NCBI GenBank assembly: GCA_964586075.1
Contig: CAZPGZ010000006.1
Span: 54,194-118,193, forward strand
Direction: 5' to 3'
From: JBAZLV01 sp964586075
GTDB taxonomy: Bacteria > Nitrospirota > UBA9217
DNA: 64,000 nt
Positions 36,914 through 45,454 of the stretch are shown here, piece after piece; the stretch's first letter is position 1, and every line of letters starts with the position of its first letter. Both the position numbers and the translations under genes were made by a program. The notes beneath the pieces are model-generated. The model was not told the origin of the DNA, did not search any database, and worked only from the letters and a program-made list of their open reading frames with translations.

Positions 36914-37636
36914 TTAGAGCCCTGAGTTCCACTCAAGATCGCCGGTCATTTCCCACTCAACGAAATTCCGGATTCTCAACTGGATGTCTTGAGTGCTATC
37001 GATGAAGGAAAGCCCCATACCGGGATCTGCTTCGAGCTGGATTGCAAGCGGCAAGGTCCTGACCACTTTTGCGGCAAGTTCTATTGCCTGTGTGTCATGC
37101 GGAAGGGTAAACTTGATATGGATAACGGTTCCTTCCGGCAATGGTGTTAGAGTCCTGAGATACATCCCTCCCTCAGAGAGGTTGGTACAGGTCAGGGCTG
37201 GTTCCGGCGTTCCTTCGAGAATTTCCACCCTGATCTTTACAGAAACGCGTGGTGTGCTTCTCGGTTGGCCGCTCAGACGCTGGAGCACGCCGTAGAGCAG
37301 GGTCAAGTCGAGAGGTTTTTCTAGGACAGCAGAGCATCCCTGGGAAAGCAGCAATTCGCTGGGAACTGGGTTGTCGCTGGTTTTGAAAACAACCAACGGC
37401 AGCGTTTTGAGGACGGGGTCGTTTCTCAACATGTTGATTGACGATTGTATGGCCGATTCCGCAATATCACAGTCAAAAAGCACGAGTGAAAAGATGGTTT
37501 TTTGGGCAAGCCGGACGCCTTCTTCCACGGTTTTCGCCAGAACCGGGGAAAACCAGATGCGGTTCAGAAGAACACCGAGATACATTTGTCCCGCAGCCGT
37601 GCGGCAGATTATGAGCACCGATCGTTTTTCAGACAT
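36914..37636 (-). CDS. Receiver-PilZ fusion protein
   Basis: A 240-residue protein. A receiver-like domain (about 5-120, with FDCDIAES at the acceptor place and KPLDL near its end) is followed by a PilZ domain (about 125-235; PRVSVKIRVEI and NLSEGGMYLR). It should couple phosphorelay or protein contact with cyclic-di-GMP binding. The first Arg of the PilZ RxxxR motif is not clear, so nucleotide binding is uncertain. GGAGGTG before ATG 37636 decides the start over the longer open frame. Confidence 0.78.
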   Translation of the reverse strand: MSEKRSVLIICRTAAGQMYLGVLLNRIWFSPVLAKTVEEGVRLAQKTIFSLVLFDCDIAESAIQSSINMLRNDPVLKTLPLVVFKTSDNPVPSELLLSQGCSAVLEKPLDLTLLYGVLQRLSGQPRSTPRVSVKIRVEILEGTPEPALTCTNLSEGGMYLRTLTPLPEGTVIHIKFTLPHDTQAIELAAKVVRTLPLAIQLEADPGMGLSFIDSTQDIQLRIRNFVEWEMTGDLEWNSGL

Positions 37637-37695
37637 TTGTTTAGCACCTCCAACCCGCGTTCCCCGCCGATAGGGTAACGGCGCTGATTGCTGCA

Positions 37696-39099
37696 TTAAT
37701 CGCTGCGGAGTTCAGATAACTTACCGAAAAGATAGATAAGGCTCCGGCATCCATTCTCCCAATCGGAAATCAGGAGATTTTCATTTTCAGAATGCGCGGC
37801 AGCGTAGGGGTCTCCAACACCGAAAAGCAACGCCGGTACCCCCCCCAATGCGTCAGTTATATTTTGCACGAATGGGATTGATCCTCCCGCTCCCATAATG
37901 ACTGGCATTTTCCCATATCCTTTCTCAAGAGCTGAGAGCGCAGCCTGAAATATCGGACCTTCGGTGTCCGTTCTCCACCAGGGGGATGGTGTTTCAGCCT
38001 TGATGGTCACTTGCACACCCCACGGAGCATGCTCCAATAAGTGTTTTTTGAGTTTGCCCAGCGTTTCTTCAGCATTCATATAGGGGACGGTACGAATGCC
38101 GACGCGCGCCCAGGCCGTGTCATTGATGATATTTGCAGCCTGCTTCCGGCTGCTTGCTTCGATGGCATTGACTGCGATGGAAGGACGATACCACATTTTT
38201 TCATAGGTAGTGCCTTCACCGCCCCAGAATGCCACCTCGTCAACAATTTTGGATTGCTTGCGGTACTCTTTTTCGCTGAATGGCAACTTATCAAGACCTG
38301 CTTGTTCTTTCGGAGTGAGAGGGCGAACATTGTCCAGCAGGCCCGGTATTGCAGGTTTCCCCTGGTCATCGACAAGGCTCCCGAGCATTTTAGCGAGAGC
38401 GAGAACCGGATCCGGCAGCGGGCCGCCCCATGTTCCCGAGTGTACACTTGATGAAAGCGAACGCACCTCGACCGCCACGGTAACAATACCTCGGAGAGAC
38501 GCAGTAAGAGAAGGGATGCCTTCGGCAAAATTTTCACTGTCTGCAATGAGAACTGCATCTGCAGACAGGAGAGCCTTATGATTCTGCAGAAGTTTGATAA
38601 GGTTTGCCGAGCCTACCTCTTCTTCGCCTTCTATTAATACCTTGACGTTTACAGGCAGTCTGCCGGTGGCAGTAAGGTAGGAGCTGATGGCGGTTGCATG
38701 CATGACCACGCCGCCTTTATCGTCTGAAACTCCGCGGCCATAGAGCCTGCCGTCACGTTCGGTCGGGGCAAAAGGCGGTGTGGTCCAGAGTTCTTCTCTG
38801 CCGACAGGCTGAACGTCATAATGCGCATACAGGAGGATCGTGGGCTTTCCGGGTGCCTCCATCCATTGTCCGTACACGGAAGGGTATCCTGAACCGGAAT
38901 CGAGAACACGCACATCGGCAAGACCGCTTTTGGTCAGTAGTTTCGCTGTGGCTTCAGCGCCGGCGGTAACGGCAGTCGCGTCAAATCCGGGAAAGCTGAT
39001 GCTGGGGACGCGGACAATATCTTTGAGATTTTCAAGATAGGCTGATTTATATTTGTTAAAGTATGTGATGGCAGCTGTTACCGGGCACGGGGTGCTCAT
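37696..39099 (-). CDS. M20 family metallopeptidase (dipeptidase)
   Basis: A 467-residue zinc peptidase of the M20 (CNDP/DapE-like) group. Metal ligands and catalytic residues are seen in LLYAHYDVQP, GRGVSDDKGG and EGEEEVGS. A dimerisation lid domain occupies about 200-360. It probably hydrolyses dipeptides in the cytoplasm. The start is the first ATG. The ribosome-binding site is weak. Confidence 0.9.
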   Translation of the reverse strand: MSTPCPVTAAITYFNKYKSAYLENLKDIVRVPSISFPGFDATAVTAGAEATAKLLTKSGLADVRVLDSGSGYPSVYGQWMEAPGKPTILLYAHYDVQPVGREELWTTPPFAPTERDGRLYGRGVSDDKGGVVMHATAISSYLTATGRLPVNVKVLIEGEEEVGSANLIKLLQNHKALLSADAVLIADSENFAEGIPSLTASLRGIVTVAVEVRSLSSSVHSGTWGGPLPDPVLALAKMLGSLVDDQGKPAIPGLLDNVRPLTPKEQAGLDKLPFSEKEYRKQSKIVDEVAFWGGEGTTYEKMWYRPSIAVNAIEASSRKQAANIINDTAWARVGIRTVPYMNAEETLGKLKKHLLEHAPWGVQVTIKAETPSPWWRTDTEGPIFQAALSALEKGYGKMPVIMGAGGSIPFVQNITDALGGVPALLFGVGDPYAAAHSENENLLISDWENGCRSLIYLFGKLSELRSD

Positions 39100-39309
39100 A
39101 GTCTGGCCGAATCCCTATCATCGGATGAAGTTTGTTTCAGTCCATTATACTTAGCATGCTTTTATTGTCAACGATTGTTTGGTTTTCAAAAACTGTTGAA
39201 TCACGTTGCTATCTGAAGAGAACAGACGATGAGGATTGCTTTAATCAATGGTGGGAGACTAATGAGTGGTACATGCAGAGGGGTTATCACATTTCTTGCT
39301 TGACGCATT

Positions 39310-39594
39310 TCACAAAATCAGACACCAACCGTCAATGACAAGTTTTTTTATTCCCAAAAAACTTGTCACAGTGATTGTGAGAGGGATATCCGGAAGCATA
39401 TGAGGTGCGAAGACGGTGATGTCGTCAATGATTTTTGTTTCATAGCCGGAACGATTTTTCGGTTCTCCAAAGTGCACAATCGGGCATTCCTGAAGGCTAA
39501 AACAGCAGTTTGTGATCAGTTTCGGCATTTCAAGAAAAACGGGCAGTTTTTTTTTCTGGATAATGGCAAGTGCTTCAGGTGTTATAGTTAACAT
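39310..39594 (-). CDS. CC/Se-motif HesB-like small protein
   Basis: A 94-residue protein similar to the CC/Se motif family, small HesB/IscA-like proteins carrying either two cysteines or Cys-selenocysteine. Here the pair is NCCF near residue 29. The ITPEALAIIQKKK start and the FGEPKN and DDITVFAP segments fit. Function is unknown; a redox or metal-handling role is likely. GAGGAA before the ATG supports it. Confidence 0.65.
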   Translation of the reverse strand: MLTITPEALAIIQKKKLPVFLEMPKLITNCCFSLQECPIVHFGEPKNRSGYETKIIDDITVFAPHMLPDIPLTITVTSFLGIKKLVIDGWCLIL

Positions 39595-39922
39595 GGTATT
39601 TCCTCAAAAGTTGATTTATGGATGCTATGACGGCCATTTACTTGTATCATAAATCTAAACCAAAACATTTCCAGTGTCAAGCAATCAAGAGCATTTTATG
39701 CCATTTTTATAGAAAAAACTTTTAAGAGCTTTTCCTTCTGTCCGAAATCTCAGCCAATCCAATAGTAGCATTGCTTATAGGTTTTATCACCGGCATTCAT
39801 ACAGCTCTTTTGTGTTCTCTATTGTAAAAAAACGGTTATTTTGCTGGCAATAGTACTTTGTAATTTAGTATTATATATATCAGCTGGCAAATCATGCTCA
39901 GGAAGGATAACCATAAAAGGTC
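39595..39922. other. AT-rich intergenic region
   Basis: About 330 bases between divergent genes. It is AT-rich, with no confident promoter or gene. Confidence 0.35.
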
Positions 39923-40573
39923 ATGAAATTCTTTCCGGTATTTTTAAATCTCAATAAAAAACATTGTGTTGTTGTCGGGGGAGGGAGTGTAGCTGAAAGA
40001 AAGGTAAAGCAGCTTCTTCCGACTGGGGCGGACATAACCGTTATCAGTCCCTGTTTGACGCCGGGCCTCGAAAAACTTATAACAGCAAAAAGGGTTAAAT
40101 CGAAAAGAAGGTGTTTTAGAAAGAATGATACAAATGGTGCTTTCCTCATTATAGCGGCAACTTCAGATCATGAAATAAACACTATTATCGCGGATGATGT
40201 GCCGCAACTTATCAATGTTGTTGATATTCCTGAACAGTGTAGTTTCATCATGCCTTCTGTAATGCGGAAAGGGCTTTTAACAATTGCTATTTCAAGTTCC
40301 GGTATAAGTCCCGCACTTACAAAGACACTCAGAAAAGCATTGGAAGATGTTTTTCCATCTGAGTTATCTCGATATCTGGCGTATCTGAAAAAGATGCGTC
40401 CGAAGATTGTAAAGACCGTTGCCGAATCGTCTTCTTTAGCAAGCGTCAAGAAGAACCATATTTTGAAAGAGTTGGGAAGTCGGAGGATTCTTGAGCTGTT
40501 GAAGAAAAGAGGGTTTTCACATGTTAAGCATCACATAGAAAACGAAATACTGAAAGGAACTGGATTGATATAA
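39923..40573 (+). CDS. Precorrin-2 dehydrogenase / sirohydrochlorin ferrochelatase
   Basis: A 216-residue CysG N-terminal-type (Met8p-like) protein. The NAD-binding VVVGGGSVAERKV is at residues 16-28. NVVDIPEQCSFIMPS and the catalytic-region ISSSGISPAL are family hallmarks. It oxidises precorrin-2 and inserts iron to make siroheme. Siroheme is the cofactor of the DsrAB enzyme encoded 2.4 kb downstream, and the preceding methyltransferase step is at 53443. Codon use is more AT-rich than in the neighbours. Confidence 0.9.
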   Translation: MKFFPVFLNLNKKHCVVVGGGSVAERKVKQLLPTGADITVISPCLTPGLEKLITAKRVKSKRRCFRKNDTNGAFLIIAATSDHEINTIIADDVPQLINVVDIPEQCSFIMPSVMRKGLLTIAISSSGISPALTKTLRKALEDVFPSELSRYLAYLKKMRPKIVKTVAESSSLASVKKNHILKELGSRRILELLKKRGFSHVKHHIENEILKGTGLI

Positions 40574-40578
40574 AAAAA

Positions 40579-41313
40579 TTAGTTGCGGTTTTGCCGTTTC
40601 CCATGCGGGCAAATATATAAGCAGAGACCGCAGACCGCAAGACCTTTATTTTCTGCTCTCATTTTAGAAAAATATTGTTCGCATTTGGCTGCATCATACC
40701 GTTTCCCACGCGGTTCAGACGTACGGAATGAAGTTCCCGTAAAGGCGTGAACAGGACAAATATCCACACACAGTCTGCATTCACCGCATTGCTCCTGAAG
40801 GGCCTTCCCGGTTGTCTGCAAAGGTGCATCAGTAAGCACCGTGGCCCATCGCACGCGCGGTCCCATTTCCGGGGTGACCAACAAACAGCTTTTGCCGATC
40901 CATCCTAATCCGGCCAAATGTGCGGCCATTTTGTGAGAAAACGCGGCGCAGATACGCTCGTCATCAATCTGTTTTGAGGCAGGTACGGGCAGTGCTTGAT
41001 AGCCGGCACGTTGCAGAAATCTGCTCAGTTGCCTGATGAGAAGGTCAAGCCGCTGGTTGACAAGGTCATAGCTGTGGTACTGGTAATTCAATGCTGCTGT
41101 CCGGTTGGCACGTTCAGGGAGTTGTTCCACAATAGAGTGTTGCAGGCCGATTCCAACGGAAATAGCAAGAGGGTACCCCGCAATTATCGGGCCGCCTTGG
41201 GCCAGGATTGCTTCATGGGCCTGTTGCAGATCTGCCACGCCGATAAAATCAGCCCCCCACGTTTCTGTAATTTCCTTGATCTTATGGTTTATATCCGTCT
41301 GAACTGCATCCAT
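40579..41313 (-). CDS. QueG-like double 4Fe-4S protein, short form
   Basis: A 244-residue iron-sulfur protein. Two clusters are supported by CGECRLCVDICP and CGLCLYICP near the C-terminus, preceded by a cobalamin-type domain piece (GLGWIGKSCLLVTPEMGPRVR). It resembles epoxyqueuosine reductase but is shorter than the usual 310-380 residues, so a different reduction role is possible. GGGAG six bases before ATG 41313 decides the start. Confidence 0.75.
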   Translation of the reverse strand: MDAVQTDINHKIKEITETWGADFIGVADLQQAHEAILAQGGPIIAGYPLAISVGIGLQHSIVEQLPERANRTAALNYQYHSYDLVNQRLDLLIRQLSRFLQRAGYQALPVPASKQIDDERICAAFSHKMAAHLAGLGWIGKSCLLVTPEMGPRVRWATVLTDAPLQTTGKALQEQCGECRLCVDICPVHAFTGTSFRTSEPRGKRYDAAKCEQYFSKMRAENKGLAVCGLCLYICPHGKRQNRN

Positions 41314-41512
41314 CCACAACTCCCTGTTATGTCCGGCACGAGTTTAAATTAAAAGGGGAAAATGGAAGTTGTTCCATATTATAACGAACCCCTAAAAGTG
41401 TGCTATAGTACAATAAAGATTTTAAAAAATCAATATTCCACACGTAAAAATACCTTACAACAAAATGTTCTACAGTAAGTGATGTTGATTCAAAACGTCA
41501 GCTAAAAAGTGC

Positions 41513-41560
41513 TTGACAACCTTTTAGGGTTATGTTATTAATGGAAATGGTTTTCATTAA
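41513..41560 (+). promoter_or_regulatory. Promoter with Fur-type operator
   Basis: TTGACA at 41513-41518 is followed after 17 bases by TATTAA (41536-41541). An imperfect dyad, TTAATGGAAA-TGG-TTTTCATTAA at 41538-41560 (9 of 10 positions paired), covers the -10 and start site. It resembles a Fur box, suggesting repression by the encoded regulator. Confidence 0.6.
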
Positions 41561-41585
41561 CATTAATGGAGGGCTGTTGTAAAAG

Positions 41586-42080
41586 ATGCCTGGAGAGCAG
41601 AACAAGCCTTCAGATTCCGGTGGTAAAATTAAACGAGTCGGCCACAGAATGACGGCCGGCCGTGAAGCCATTCTCAATATTTTGTCGCAATCCACAGAAC
41701 ATCTCAGCGCAGAAGATATTTACATTAAAGTTCATGCAGAAAAGCCATCAATCGGGTTGACAACTGTCTACAGGACTTTGGAACTTCTGGTCAATATGGG
41801 CATGGTTGCCAAGTTTGATTTTGGCGACGGCAGAGCGAGGTTCGAACTGCTGCAAGGACCGAAATGCGTAAAGTACCATCACCATCTTGTCTGTACGGAG
41901 TGCAGTCGCATTATTGAATACAGTGATTTTATCGGTGAAGAACTGGCCATTCTCGAAACAATTCAGGAAAAATTGTCTAAAAAATATAATTTTCTCATTA
42001 CAAATCATCTTGTTCAGTATTGCGGACTGTGTGCAAAATGCATAGAGTCAAAAAGAGGTTCTGACCAGGCAGGAGGATAG
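41586..42080 (+). CDS. Fur-family transcriptional regulator
   Basis: A 164-residue Fur/PerR-type repressor with an N-terminal winged helix (about 22-95, TTVYRTLELLVNMGMV). The metal-binding dimerisation domain includes KYHHHLVCTEC and CGLCAKC, the structural zinc Cys pairs. Whether it senses iron, peroxide or another signal cannot be told. The dyad over its own promoter suggests autoregulation. It is 85 bases upstream of the ferredoxin-dsr run, so it may co-express with or regulate sulfite metabolism. GGAGGG lies before the ATG. Confidence 0.92.
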   Translation: MPGEQNKPSDSGGKIKRVGHRMTAGREAILNILSQSTEHLSAEDIYIKVHAEKPSIGLTTVYRTLELLVNMGMVAKFDFGDGRARFELLQGPKCVKYHHHLVCTECSRIIEYSDFIGEELAILETIQEKLSKKYNFLITNHLVQYCGLCAKCIESKRGSDQAGG

Positions 42081-42165
42081 TGTATCGCCTGCGATGTTAA
42101 ACTGAAAATAGTCGAGTAATACTGTATAGGTAGAAAACGGTTCGAGCAAATGAGGGGGTGAAAAC

Positions 42166-42348
42166 ATGTTTGTCGTAACGGTTAATGAAGAAATATGCAC
42201 AGGATGCGGAGAATGCGCAAAAGCCTGTCCTGCGGAAATATTCAAGATAGAAAACGAGAAGGCGGTTCCCAATGAGGACGAGTGCCTGGGTTGTCAGGGA
42301 TGTGTTGCCGTGTGTCCGGTAGGTGCCATAAAAGTAGAGGAATATTAA
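42166..42348 (+). CDS. 2[4Fe-4S] ferredoxin
   Basis: A 60-residue ferredoxin with two CxxCxxCxxxCP motifs (CTGCGECAKACP and CLGCQGCVAVCP). It is a small electron carrier directly in front of dsrA (24-base gap), so it likely supplies or accepts electrons in the sulfite reductase system. GGGGGTG precedes the ATG. Confidence 0.95.
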   Translation: MFVVTVNEEICTGCGECAKACPAEIFKIENEKAVPNEDECLGCQGCVAVCPVGAIKVEEY

Positions 42349-42372
42349 TTCCCTAAACAGGAGGTTGCCGCG

Positions 42373-43557
42373 ATGGAAGAAGGAAAGACCCCGCTGTTGG
42401 ATGAACTTGAAAAAGGTGACTGGCCGAGTTTTGTCACCGAGATAAAACGCGCAGCTAAAAAGAGCAAAAGCGCCGCGGATTTGCTGCAGCAGCTTGAATC
42501 TTCATACGTCGCGAAGATCGGTCATTGGAAACATGGCGGTATTGTTGGCGTCAAAGGATACGGCGGCGGTGTCGTGGGCCGGTATTCTGACGCTGCCGAT
42601 CGTTTTCCCAACGTCAAAGAATTTCACACGATCAGGGTAAACCAGCCGGCGGGTTTTTTCTACACGACAAAAAAGCTTCGCCAACTGGCGGACATCTGGG
42701 ACAAATACGGCAGCGGACTCTACAATATGCACGGATCTACGGGAGACGTTATTCTTCTGGGAACCACAACGGAAAATCTGCAGCCTTGTGTGGATGAACT
42801 GTCCGAGATCGGTTTTGACCTCGGGGGGTCCGGGGGTGCCATGCGCACCTTGTCCTGCTGTGTAGGCCAGGCGCGCTGCGAAAAAGCCTGCATCAACAGC
42901 ATGGACATCATCCGAGACTTGACCCTGCACTATCAGGATTTTATCCACAGACCGCAATGGCCATATAAATTTAAAATAAAAGTTTCCGCATGTTCCAACG
43001 ATTGTGCCGCCGCATCCGCCCGCTCCGATTTCGCAATTATCGGGGTATGGCGTGACGCTATTCGTATCGACAATGCTGCGGTGACCGAGGCGGTCGATAA
43101 AGGCTTCGACATTTTTAACCGTGTTGTTCGGAAATGCCCGTCAGAGGCACTGAATTGGGATGCGGCGAAGAAGCAGCTCGTTGTGAATGCCGAAGATTGC
43201 GTCCACTGCATGCATTGCATCAACATGATGCCCAAAGCCATAAGCATCGGACGCGACCGCGGTGCCGCCATCCTTATCGGCGGCAAGGCCCCTGTTGTAA
43301 AAGGCGCCATGATTGGCTGGGTGCTGGTGCCATTTATGAAGGTGGAGGCTCCTTACACAGAATTGAAAGATTTGATCGACAAAGTGACTGACTGGTGGGC
43401 GGAGCATGGAAAGAACAGGGAGCGGGTCGGCGAACTGATCGAACGCCTCGGTCTTTCTGAGTTTCTGGATGCAGTGGGTCTTAAGCCGCTGCCTCAGATG
43501 GTTCGCGCGCCGCGAAGCAACCCTTATATATTCTGGACGAAAGAGGAGGTAAAGTAA
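42373..43557 (+). CDS. dsrA: Dissimilatory sulfite reductase alpha subunit, compact
   Basis: A 394-residue subunit of the siroheme enzyme reducing sulfite (or running in reverse). Siroheme/cluster ligands correspond to Cys163, Cys169, Cys207 and Cys211, in CCVGQARC and ACSNDC. The inserted ferredoxin domain has Cys255, 276, 279 and 282 (CVHCMHC). Conserved HWKHGGIVGV, GSGLYNMHGSTGD and PYKFKIK are present. It is about 40 residues shorter than Desulfovibrio DsrA as I recall it. The N-terminal arm and the loop before the ferredoxin domain are shortened. AGGAGG precedes the ATG. dsrB follows one base after the stop. Confidence 0.96.
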   Translation: MEEGKTPLLDELEKGDWPSFVTEIKRAAKKSKSAADLLQQLESSYVAKIGHWKHGGIVGVKGYGGGVVGRYSDAADRFPNVKEFHTIRVNQPAGFFYTTKKLRQLADIWDKYGSGLYNMHGSTGDVILLGTTTENLQPCVDELSEIGFDLGGSGGAMRTLSCCVGQARCEKACINSMDIIRDLTLHYQDFIHRPQWPYKFKIKVSACSNDCAAASARSDFAIIGVWRDAIRIDNAAVTEAVDKGFDIFNRVVRKCPSEALNWDAAKKQLVVNAEDCVHCMHCINMMPKAISIGRDRGAAILIGGKAPVVKGAMIGWVLVPFMKVEAPYTELKDLIDKVTDWWAEHGKNRERVGELIERLGLSEFLDAVGLKPLPQMVRAPRSNPYIFWTKEEVK

Positions 43558-43558
43558 C

Positions 43559-44623
43559 ATGGCCAAAACAGATATTGGACCACCAGATTATCGTGAAATG
43601 ATTCCCCCGATCATCAAGGAGAACTACGGTAATTGGAAATATCATACCGTGCCTCGTCCGGGAGTATTAAAACATGTAAGCAACACCGGTGCAGTCATAC
43701 ATTCTGTTCGCGTCGCTACGCCCCGGCTGGTGAGCAGCGACTGGATACGGGATATAACCGCTATTGCCGATGCCTATTGCGATGGATATCTCCGGTTCAC
43801 GACCAGGCACAATGTAGAATTTCTAGTGTCTGATGAGAAAAAACTGCAGCCGCTTATTGATGAACTGGACTCAAAAGACTATTTGATCGGCGGCGTCGGC
43901 CTTTCGGTCAGCAATATCGTCCATACCCAGGGATGGATACACTGCAAGAGTGCGGTCACCGATGCTTCAGGAATCACCAAGAGCATTATGGATGAAATGA
44001 CCGATTATTTCACGGGCAAGATCAAGGTGCCGGCACGCATGCGAATCGCTGTTGCCTGTTGCGTAAACATGTGCGGCGCCTGCCATTGTTCCGATATCGC
44101 GGTCGTCGGCATACACCGGACCATACCACGGATCAATAATGAAGGAGTGGCCCGCGCGTGCGAACTGCCGAACATCATCGCATCGTGTCCGACCGGAGCC
44201 ATCAGGCCCAACCCAAAGGTCAAAAGCGTCGAGATCATTGCGGAAAAATGCATGATGTGCGGCAACTGCGTGGTTGTCTGCCCGGCTGGTCTCCAGATCA
44301 TGGATCCGGTCAATGACGGCGTGTCAATTTGGGTCGGCGGCAAGGTGTCCAATGCCAGGAATTCCCCGATGTTCTCGCGGCTTGCCATTCCGTATATTCC
44401 GAACGAACCGCCCCGGTGGTCTTCCACGACCGCAGCCGTAAAAAATTTGGTGGAACTGTGGGCGTCCAAGGCTCGTGAGGGTGAACGGATGGGAGAATGG
44501 ATCAACCGGATTGGATGGGAAAAGTTCTTTAAGCTGGCGGATCTTCCCTTTACCGATAAACATCTTGATGATTTCACCCATGCGACGACTACATTCCGTT
44601 CTACTACGCAATTCAAGTTCTAA
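43559..44623 (+). CDS. dsrB: Dissimilatory sulfite reductase beta subunit
   Basis: A 354-residue subunit carrying the catalytic siroheme in the family. Ligands correspond to Cys129 in GWIHCKS and Cys167, Cys168 and Cys172 in ACCVNMC. The ferredoxin domain is seen as SCPTGAIRP and CMMCGNCVVVCP. The end reads STTQFKF as in other DsrB proteins. It is shorter than the usual 370-380 residues, lacking a loop before GGVGLSVSNIVHTQG. AGAGGAGG sits inside the end of dsrA, so translation is coupled. Confidence 0.96.
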   Translation: MAKTDIGPPDYREMIPPIIKENYGNWKYHTVPRPGVLKHVSNTGAVIHSVRVATPRLVSSDWIRDITAIADAYCDGYLRFTTRHNVEFLVSDEKKLQPLIDELDSKDYLIGGVGLSVSNIVHTQGWIHCKSAVTDASGITKSIMDEMTDYFTGKIKVPARMRIAVACCVNMCGACHCSDIAVVGIHRTIPRINNEGVARACELPNIIASCPTGAIRPNPKVKSVEIIAEKCMMCGNCVVVCPAGLQIMDPVNDGVSIWVGGKVSNARNSPMFSRLAIPYIPNEPPRWSSTTAAVKNLVELWASKAREGERMGEWINRIGWEKFFKLADLPFTDKHLDDFTHATTTFRSTTQFKF

Positions 44624-44677
44624 TACGCGTGTCAAAGCGCGGTTGCGTGTTTTCCAGAACGGAGGAGGTCACCGAAT

Positions 44678-45454
44678 ATGCTTTTTTTCATCGGAGAAGT
44701 TTTTCCCTATATAGCCGTCGCCGTGTTCCTGTTCGGTATGGCATGGCGGGTTCTTGCGTGGTTCAAGGCGCCGGTACCATTTCAAATAACGTTGTTTCCG
44801 GCTCCGGATTCTACCGCAGGTCGCATAACGGCCATTGCCAAAGAGCTGCTATTGTTCACGAGTTTGCGTCGCGGCGGCTCCGAAGGACTCTGGTTCTGGG
44901 CTTGGTTCATGCATGGCATGCTGTTGATGATCATCATCGGACATATTGTCGGGATTTACTATCTGACGCACCAGTTTACCATGATCGGTCTGACGGAGTA
45001 TGCCAGCTCCCGATTGTCCGCTTTTTTCGGGACGATTTCCGGAATCGGCATCCTGGTGGCCCTTCTCGTGCTTTTCTACAGAAGAACGGCCGTCCCTGAA
45101 GTCAAGCGTTTGTCTGATCCTGCAGATTACTTTGATTTGCTGCTTCTCCTTGCGATTGTGATAACCGGGATGCATATGCGTGTTACCTCACTTGAAATCG
45201 ACCTCCCTGCAATTCGCGCGTATCTCGGCAGCCTCATCATGCTGCACCCGGTTCCCATACCGCAAAAATGGGTTTTCGTGACCCATTTTTCTCTGGTGAA
45301 TCTGTTTCTTCTCTATTTCCCGTTTTCAAAACTGGTACATCTTGCCGGTTTTTTTGTCAATCGCTTCATGCTCGTTGAACCTGCTCCGGTTTATCCTACC
45401 CGGAGCGGAGTCACGCGGGACGCACGCATCTTACAGAGGGACGCCAATGCTTAA
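44678..45454 (+). CDS. dsrM: DsrM-type cytochrome b subunit, short form
   Basis: A 258-residue membrane protein with about six helices and a NarI-like heme b domain (His residues in WFMHGM, TGMHMRV, VTHFSLVN and KLVHLAGF). DsrM takes electrons from menaquinol and passes them to DsrK. It is short for the family (about 300-340). GGAGGAGG precedes the ATG. It overlaps dsrK by eight bases, the strongest sign of a DsrMK complex. Confidence 0.88.
   Translation: MLFFIGEVFPYIAVAVFLFGMAWRVLAWFKAPVPFQITLFPAPDSTAGRITAIAKELLLFTSLRRGGSEGLWFWAWFMHGMLLMIIIGHIVGIYYLTHQFTMIGLTEYASSRLSAFFGTISGIGILVALLVLFYRRTAVPEVKRLSDPADYFDLLLLLAIVITGMHMRVTSLEIDLPAIRAYLGSLIMLHPVPIPQKWVFVTHFSLVNLFLLYFPFSKLVHLAGFFVNRFMLVEPAPVYPTRSGVTRDARILQRDANA

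Noticed and set aside
39132..39338. 68-codon plus-strand frame near the M20 gene
   Set aside because: No ribosome-binding site or recognisable domain, and its 3' end overlaps the CC-motif gene on the other strand.
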